Under the pieces are notes generated by a model, which saw only the letters and a program-made list of their open reading frames with translations, did no database searches and had not been told where the DNA came from. The translations under genes and the position numbers were made by a program. A stretch of DNA of 56,459 bases from Candidatus Gastranaerophilales bacterium (GTDB taxonomy: Bacteria > Cyanobacteriota > Vampirovibrionia > Gastranaerophilales > JANQFW01): assembly GCA_028277625.1 (NCBI GenBank), contig JANQFW010000069.1, positions 1 through 56,459 of the forward strand. The letters are read 5' to 3'. Each line of letters opens with the position of its first letter. Position 1 is the stretch's first letter. This document shows positions 52,148 to 56,459 of this stretch, piece after piece.

Positions 52148-54262
52148 ATGATGAAAATAATAATTACTTACAATTTGCGAAAAAATAACAATGAAGAAAA
52201 TGCTGAATTTTTATCAAAAGAAGATATTTTGCGAGTGGAAAAAGCAATAAAAGAGCTTGGATACAAAGTAGCTCTAGTTGAAGTGTCAGGCAAAGTAGAT
52301 GAAATAATAGAAAAGATAAAACTTTCTGAGCCCGACTTGATATTCAATCTTGCAGAGGGCTCTGTTGGTGAATCTCGTGAGGCTTTTTACCCAAGTCTAT
52401 TTGAAAATTTAGGAATACCTTATACTGGTAGCTCTTCTTCTTTGTTATTTTTGAATTTGGATAAACACCTAACTAAAGAACTGCTAAAATCATATGGTGT
52501 TAGAGTTCCAAAGGGCTTTTTAGTTAAAAACAGTCTCTATCCAATTAAAAACAACTTAAGTTATCCCGTAATAATAAAGCCTAACTATGAAGGTTCAAGC
52601 AAGGGCATAACTCAAGATTCAATTGCTGTTGATCAGGAAGATTGTCATAAAAAAGTCAACGAATTAATAAAAAAATATCCCTCAGGCGTTATTGTTGAAG
52701 AATTTATTGAAGGTCGTGAACTTACAGTTCCAATGCTGGAATCTTATCCTGATATTACCTTGGGGATAGTAGAAAATACTTTTGATACCGAAAAATTAAA
52801 TTACAAATATAATATCTATGATTATTCAGTAAAAAGAGGGGAATATAAGAACTTCGTTAAATCATCGATTCCTACAAATTTGTCAAAAGATTTAGAAGAA
52901 AAAATAATTAAAGAATCTAAAAGTATTTTCAAACTTATGAATTATAATGATTGGGCAAGGGCAGATATAAGGCTTAGTAAGGACAATATTCCTTACTTTA
53001 TTGAGGTAAATCCTCTTCCATCATTGCATCCTAACGCTTCTTTAATGCTAGGTGCAAAAAATATAGGTTTAGAATACAAGGACGTGATCAATCATATTAT
53101 TCAGTCAGCTAGCAACAGAACCAATCTAAAAGTAATTGTCAGAAGCTCTAAAAATGAAGAAAGCGCTAAGTATAAACAAAATAAAACATTAAGAGAAGAA
53201 GGACTAACTCTAGGGTACTATAAAACAGGAATGTTTAATTCTATAACTGATGTAGAGGGAGTTAAAGTTGGCCATTCAACTCATATAGATGATGCTGTTA
53301 TATCTGAAACAGGCGAAAAAACTAAAGTAAGATCAGGAGTAACAGCCATAATACCGGCAAATGATGTTTATGAAAAAAGACTAATGGCTGGTGGTTTTGT
53401 TTTAAATGGAATAGGTGAAATGGCTGGTATGACACAAGTATTAGAGTGGGAATGGCTTGAAACTCCAATTATGCTAACTAATACTATGTCAGTTGGCAAA
53501 GTCCATGACGGGCTTATTGAATATATGCTTGAAAAATATCCTAAATTACAAGGGGACAGAAGCGTAATAATTCCGGTAGTAGGTGAAGCCAATGACTCAT
53601 TTTTAAATGACACAAGAATTAGGTCTGTAACGATTACGGATGTTAAAAAAGCTATTAACTCAGCAAAGTCAGGAGAAATTTTGCAAGGTTCTGTTGGGGC
53701 GGGGACAGGGATGACCAGTTTTGACTTTGCAGGTGGAATTGGAACTTCTTCAAGGTGTTTAAATAAAAAAGATGGAAATTATACAGTTGGCGTTCTTGTA
53801 TTGTCAAACTTTGGAAATATGAGAAACTTAACCATAGGCGGAAAAGTTGTAGGAAAAGAACTAGATAATATATACCCAAAAGAAAATAGAAGAACAAAAT
53901 GTGAAGGCTCAATAATTGTAGTTGTTGCAACTGATGCTCCAATGTTATCAAGTCAATTAAACAGACTGTCAAGAAGAGCGGCTTTAGGTCTTGCAAGAGT
54001 CGGCTCACACGCAAGAACATCTAGCGGAGAAATAGTTATTGCATTTAGCACAGGTAATCATATAAGCAGATATGAGCATTCAAGAAAAAAAATTATGTCC
54101 TTAAATATGACTGGTGATAGTTTAACGAATAAACTATATGAAGCTACGGTTGAAGCTACCGAAGAAGCTGTTTTAAATGCAATGTTTTGCTCTCCGGGAA
54201 TGGACGGATGGAATAATCATCATAGCCCTCCTATACCTCATGAGTTTCAATCCTTGTTTTAA
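52148..54262 (+). CDS. Fusion of a D-Ala-D-Ala-ligase-like ATP-grasp domain and a DmpA-type self-cleaving aminopeptidase
   Basis: 704 residues from the ATG at 52148 (AGG five bases upstream); neighbouring TTG and ATG codons are alternatives. Residues 1-325 are a Ddl-like ATP-grasp ligase: FNLAEGSVGESREAFYPSL, PVIIKPNYEGSSKGI as the small ATP-binding loop, VIVEEFIEGRELTVPM, and the metal site EVNPLPSLHP. Residues about 345-704 are an S58/DmpA domain: NSITDVEGVKVGHST, then AGGIGTSSR and NYTVGVLVLSNFG. The E-G-S-I-I-V-V-V-A-T-D-A-P strand gives the cleavage bond Gly587-Ser588, with Ser626 and Glu628 in SSGEI at the spacing I recall for DmpA Ser288/Glu290. Cleavage would yield an alpha chain carrying the ligase and a beta chain of 117 residues. 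Confidence 0.85.
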   Translation: MMKIIITYNLRKNNNEENAEFLSKEDILRVEKAIKELGYKVALVEVSGKVDEIIEKIKLSEPDLIFNLAEGSVGESREAFYPSLFENLGIPYTGSSSSLLFLNLDKHLTKELLKSYGVRVPKGFLVKNSLYPIKNNLSYPVIIKPNYEGSSKGITQDSIAVDQEDCHKKVNELIKKYPSGVIVEEFIEGRELTVPMLESYPDITLGIVENTFDTEKLNYKYNIYDYSVKRGEYKNFVKSSIPTNLSKDLEEKIIKESKSIFKLMNYNDWARADIRLSKDNIPYFIEVNPLPSLHPNASLMLGAKNIGLEYKDVINHIIQSASNRTNLKVIVRSSKNEESAKYKQNKTLREEGLTLGYYKTGMFNSITDVEGVKVGHSTHIDDAVISETGEKTKVRSGVTAIIPANDVYEKRLMAGGFVLNGIGEMAGMTQVLEWEWLETPIMLTNTMSVGKVHDGLIEYMLEKYPKLQGDRSVIIPVVGEANDSFLNDTRIRSVTITDVKKAINSAKSGEILQGSVGAGTGMTSFDFAGGIGTSSRCLNKKDGNYTVGVLVLSNFGNMRNLTIGGKVVGKELDNIYPKENRRTKCEGSIIVVVATDAPMLSSQLNRLSRRAALGLARVGSHARTSSGEIVIAFSTGNHISRYEHSRKKIMSLNMTGDSLTNKLYEATVEATEEAVLNAMFCSPGMDGWNNHHSPPIPHEFQSLF

Positions 54263-54341
54263 CAATATCTATTTTGGCATTATTTATATCTTATATTTTT
54301 TAAATTTTAAAAATAAATATAAAAATTTAAAATAAGCCCGA

Positions 54342-54375
54342 AAGTATTATGTTCATATGGATATAATACTTTTTT
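54342..54375 (+). terminator. Terminator after the ligase-peptidase fusion gene
   Basis: AAGTATTAT (54342-54350) pairs with ATAATACTT (54363-54371), followed by T. The lead-in CCCGAAAG is shared with the terminator at 48144. Confidence 0.75.
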
Positions 54376-54622
54376 ACAGAAAATATTATCTAAAAAAACA
54401 AAAAAAAATAAGCCGAAGCCTATTTGACTAATAGCATAAATTATTAAGCTGAATGTAGTGCAATATTATCTGATCGAGCCATTGCAAGGAAATAGAATTT
54501 ATTAAGAAAATATCAAACGAGTACGAATAAAAAGATTCAATTTCTATAAAAAATTACAAAAGTTTTACACCCTGAAAATCAAACAATTTTAGAACTAATT
54601 TAGGTTATTTAAGGAGGTAAAA

Positions 54623-54649
54623 ATGACCAGAGGAGGTAAAAATGATTAG
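54623..54649 (+). CDS. Eight-codon upstream reading frame made by a duplicated ribosome site
   Basis: ATG-ACC-AGA-GGA-GGT-AAA-AAT-GAT-TAG follows its own AAGGAGG. The segment AGGAGGTAAAAATGA occurs twice in tandem (19-bp spacing), and the second copy is the start signal of the next gene, whose ATG at 54642 overlaps this frame. Translation of the short frame could be coupled to the exoprotein. It may also be a neutral duplication. Confidence 0.5.
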   Translation: MTRGGKND

Positions 54650-56459
54650 AAGAGTTAAAAGGAATGCGAGAAAAGTACTAAATTCAAAATTAAAAAAAGT
54701 TGCACTAGGCAGCAGTTTAGTACTTGCTCTTTCCGTAAGTATGGCCGGGGGGGCAATTGCACAGGGACCGATTTCTAAAAATCTGCCTGTGCCTAATTAT
54801 ATTAATGGAGCTACGTTCAAATATAATAATAACGCAGTAGTTCAGGCGGGCAATGTTAATCAACATGCAGCTAAAAATGCAGCTGATCATTCATCTCGCT
54901 TGGATATAGGCATTAATAAATCAGTAGCCGACTTGAGATATAATTCTTATAACATTGCTAAAGACAGAGTTGTTAACTATAACTTCTCTTCTGCGGGACA
55001 AGTTGCTCTAAACAGAGTAACACAAGCAAATCCTTCGTTTATTCACGGAAAGATCAACGGAGCCAATGGAAAAGTATTTTTAATAAACCCTAACGGTATT
55101 TTATTTGGAGCTAATTCAGCTGTAAACGTTGGTGCTTTTATGGCAACAACACACAACAACAAAAGCACTGCTGCTGATTTTGCTAAAGGAAAAATAGAAC
55201 TGGCAAGAGATAACAATACTCCTACAGGTATATTCTTGGAGAAAGGCGCAATAATTAACGCTCCTAAAGGTATTGCACTAACTGCAAGCGCAATTGTCAA
55301 CTTGGGATCTAAAATCAATGCCGGCAATTCTACAGCTCAGTTGGTTACCGGTGACGGCATGACCTTTTACCTGGATTCTAAAGCAGAAGTTTTACCTGTA
55401 AATCCAGACAACGTAAAAGCCCCAACTTCAACAATAAATTCTGTTAAACACCCTCACACAACATCAAATCCGGGTGTTCATCAACTTGGTGGAACTAACT
55501 CAATTAACGCGAATAATATAACTGTTGTGTCTAAAGTTAATAGTACTTTAGCTCATCCATTTTTAGAGTTTGTTAACCTAGAGGGTTTAAATACTGCTAA
55601 AGCAGTTTCAAGCAGCGGTGGAAAAGTATTTGTTCATTCAGAAAATATAAATATTGCAGGAAAAGCAGGAGGCATAAACGTTAAAGGTGCTATCAAAGCA
55701 CATGGGCGTGGTGGAGAAATTTGCCTTAAGGGCGATACACTAAATTTAAAATCTAATATTTATTCAGAAACAATAAGCCTTATGCCGGCTACACCGAATA
55801 TGGAAATTCTTGTAGGCGAAGGCACTGCTATTAATCCTAAGAGCTATCAAGTTCTATACGATAAATTACAGCACATAAACGCCAGAAACATAAATATTGG
55901 TGATGATAGTAACTCTTATATACATGGTAAAATAGATATAGCTGTACCTGAGTCAACAACTGTAGATCTTACTCTTAAGACAAGAGGGGATGTAAAGCTT
56001 GACCTGGGCCAAAACTATCCAAATAGTGTGATAAACTTTACAAGACCTAATAATGTAGCACTAAGTGGTACCGCTCCTGGCGTAGGGATTACCACAGGTA
56101 ATATCGTTGCTACTGACAGCATCGTCATCGTTGTTACTGATGAAGATATTGTAACAGGTGACTTGTCTGCTTCAGTAGGTAATAACCAAACAATAGATGA
56201 GCTTATAAAACTAGAAGTTATCGGTACCGGTGATATCAGTACCCAAGATATAACTGCTAAAGTTGGTAACGGCAATCAAGTTAATAAAGATTTAGTCAGT
56301 TTAACTACTGAAGATGGAAACATTCAAACTGAACTTATTAGTTTGAGCCTTGGCAGTAATAATGTATTTGAAAACAATGTTCTTGGTATAGATGCAAACG
56401 GAACAGACGGTGATGTTACAACAGGTAGCATTAATTTTACTGCGGACTGTGAAAATGTA
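54642..56459 (+). CDS. TpsA-type exoprotein, N-terminal part (runs off the window)
   Basis: 606 codons open to the last base of the window. Start ATG at 54642 has AGGAGG six bases upstream. Residues 1-40 are a long basic signal peptide ending AIA-Q (KKVALGSSLVLALSVSMAGG in its core). Residues about 45-290 are the filamentous-haemagglutinin/TPS secretion domain: the NPNGILFG motif at 149-156 and GANSAVNVGAF, then KAGGINVKGAIKAHGRGGEI typical of the beta-helix that follows. The rest is a repetitive beta-helix (GDISTQDITAKVGNGN). It should be exported across the outer membrane by a TpsB transporter. No TpsB gene is in the window. Confidence 0.88.
   Translation, partial: MIRRVKRNARKVLNSKLKKVALGSSLVLALSVSMAGGAIAQGPISKNLPVPNYINGATFKYNNNAVVQAGNVNQHAAKNAADHSSRLDIGINKSVADLRYNSYNIAKDRVVNYNFSSAGQVALNRVTQANPSFIHGKINGANGKVFLINPNGILFGANSAVNVGAFMATTHNNKSTAADFAKGKIELARDNNTPTGIFLEKGAIINAPKGIALTASAIVNLGSKINAGNSTAQLVTGDGMTFYLDSKAEVLPVNPDNVKAPTSTINSVKHPHTTSNPGVHQLGGTNSINANNITVVSKVNSTLAHPFLEFVNLEGLNTAKAVSSSGGKVFVHSENINIAGKAGGINVKGAIKAHGRGGEICLKGDTLNLKSNIYSETISLMPATPNMEILVGEGTAINPKSYQVLYDKLQHINARNINIGDDSNSYIHGKIDIAVPESTTVDLTLKTRGDVKLDLGQNYPNSVINFTRPNNVALSGTAPGVGITTGNIVATDSIVIVVTDEDIVTGDLSASVGNNQTIDELIKLEVIGTGDISTQDITAKVGNGNQVNKDLVSLTTEDGNIQTELISLSLGSNNVFENNVLGIDANGTDGDVTTGSINFTADCENV

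Noticed and set aside
53655-54020. 121-codon minus-strand frame within the ligase-peptidase gene
   Set aside because: Antisense to conserved DmpA-domain sequence; Leu-rich only because of reverse reading.

Overview
The window is AT-rich, gene-dense bacterial DNA. A Melainabacteria/Vampirovibrionia-like (Gastranaerophilales-type) non-photosynthetic relative of cyanobacteria is the best guess. The support is a cyanobacterial-type short Hfq, PBS-lyase-type HEAT repeats, a FliD filament cap, a type-IV-pilus-type chemoreceptor, and several species-specific proteins that carry an F-x-G-[K/R] motif near the N terminus and no signal peptide. The assignment is inference from protein character, not a placement. 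No tRNA, rRNA or CRISPR array was seen.

Layout. 1-7.5 kb: a partial small-protein gene, a flippase, a TPR protein, hfq, a GNAT protein, a RidA-family protein, a small membrane protein, a second copy of the small-protein family, and a graveyard of gene remnants. 8-15.3 kb: ATP-grasp, HAD and glycosyltransferase genes, a chemoreceptor, a methyltransferase, an unknown protein and a VanZ-like protein. 15.4-20.2 kb: a 1200-residue repeat protein with a possible ADP-ribosyltransferase-like C terminus, and a TPR protein. 20.3-25.8 kb: HU, FliD, a HEAT-repeat protein and a Pro/Met/Gln-rich repeat protein. 26.2-29.7 kb: a three-gene polysaccharide operon. 29.7-35.4 kb: a DMT transporter, an M20 amidohydrolase, a GH14 beta-amylase and two small ORFs. 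35.4-39.9 kb: housekeeping genes hisS, rph, metG and a TatD nuclease. 40-45.7 kb: a duplicated-HTH regulator, a small protein behind a structured leader, and three paralogous HExxH proteins in tandem. 46.4-56.4 kb: an ABC-F ATPase, a prepilin-like protein, an O-acyltransferase, a ligase-peptidase fusion and the 5' part of a TpsA-type exoprotein.

The most unusual items are the three HExxH paralogs with a conserved C-terminal domain behind unrelated low-complexity N termini, the ATP-grasp/DmpA fusion that should cut itself, the 1200-residue repeat protein with its internally deleted relative 8 kb away, the bacterial beta-amylase, and a small dispersed element with inverted-repeat ends in at least three intergenic regions. 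Several genes appear to face the host or the cell surface: exopolysaccharide genes, the prepilin, the TpsA protein, the flagellar cap and the chemoreceptor.
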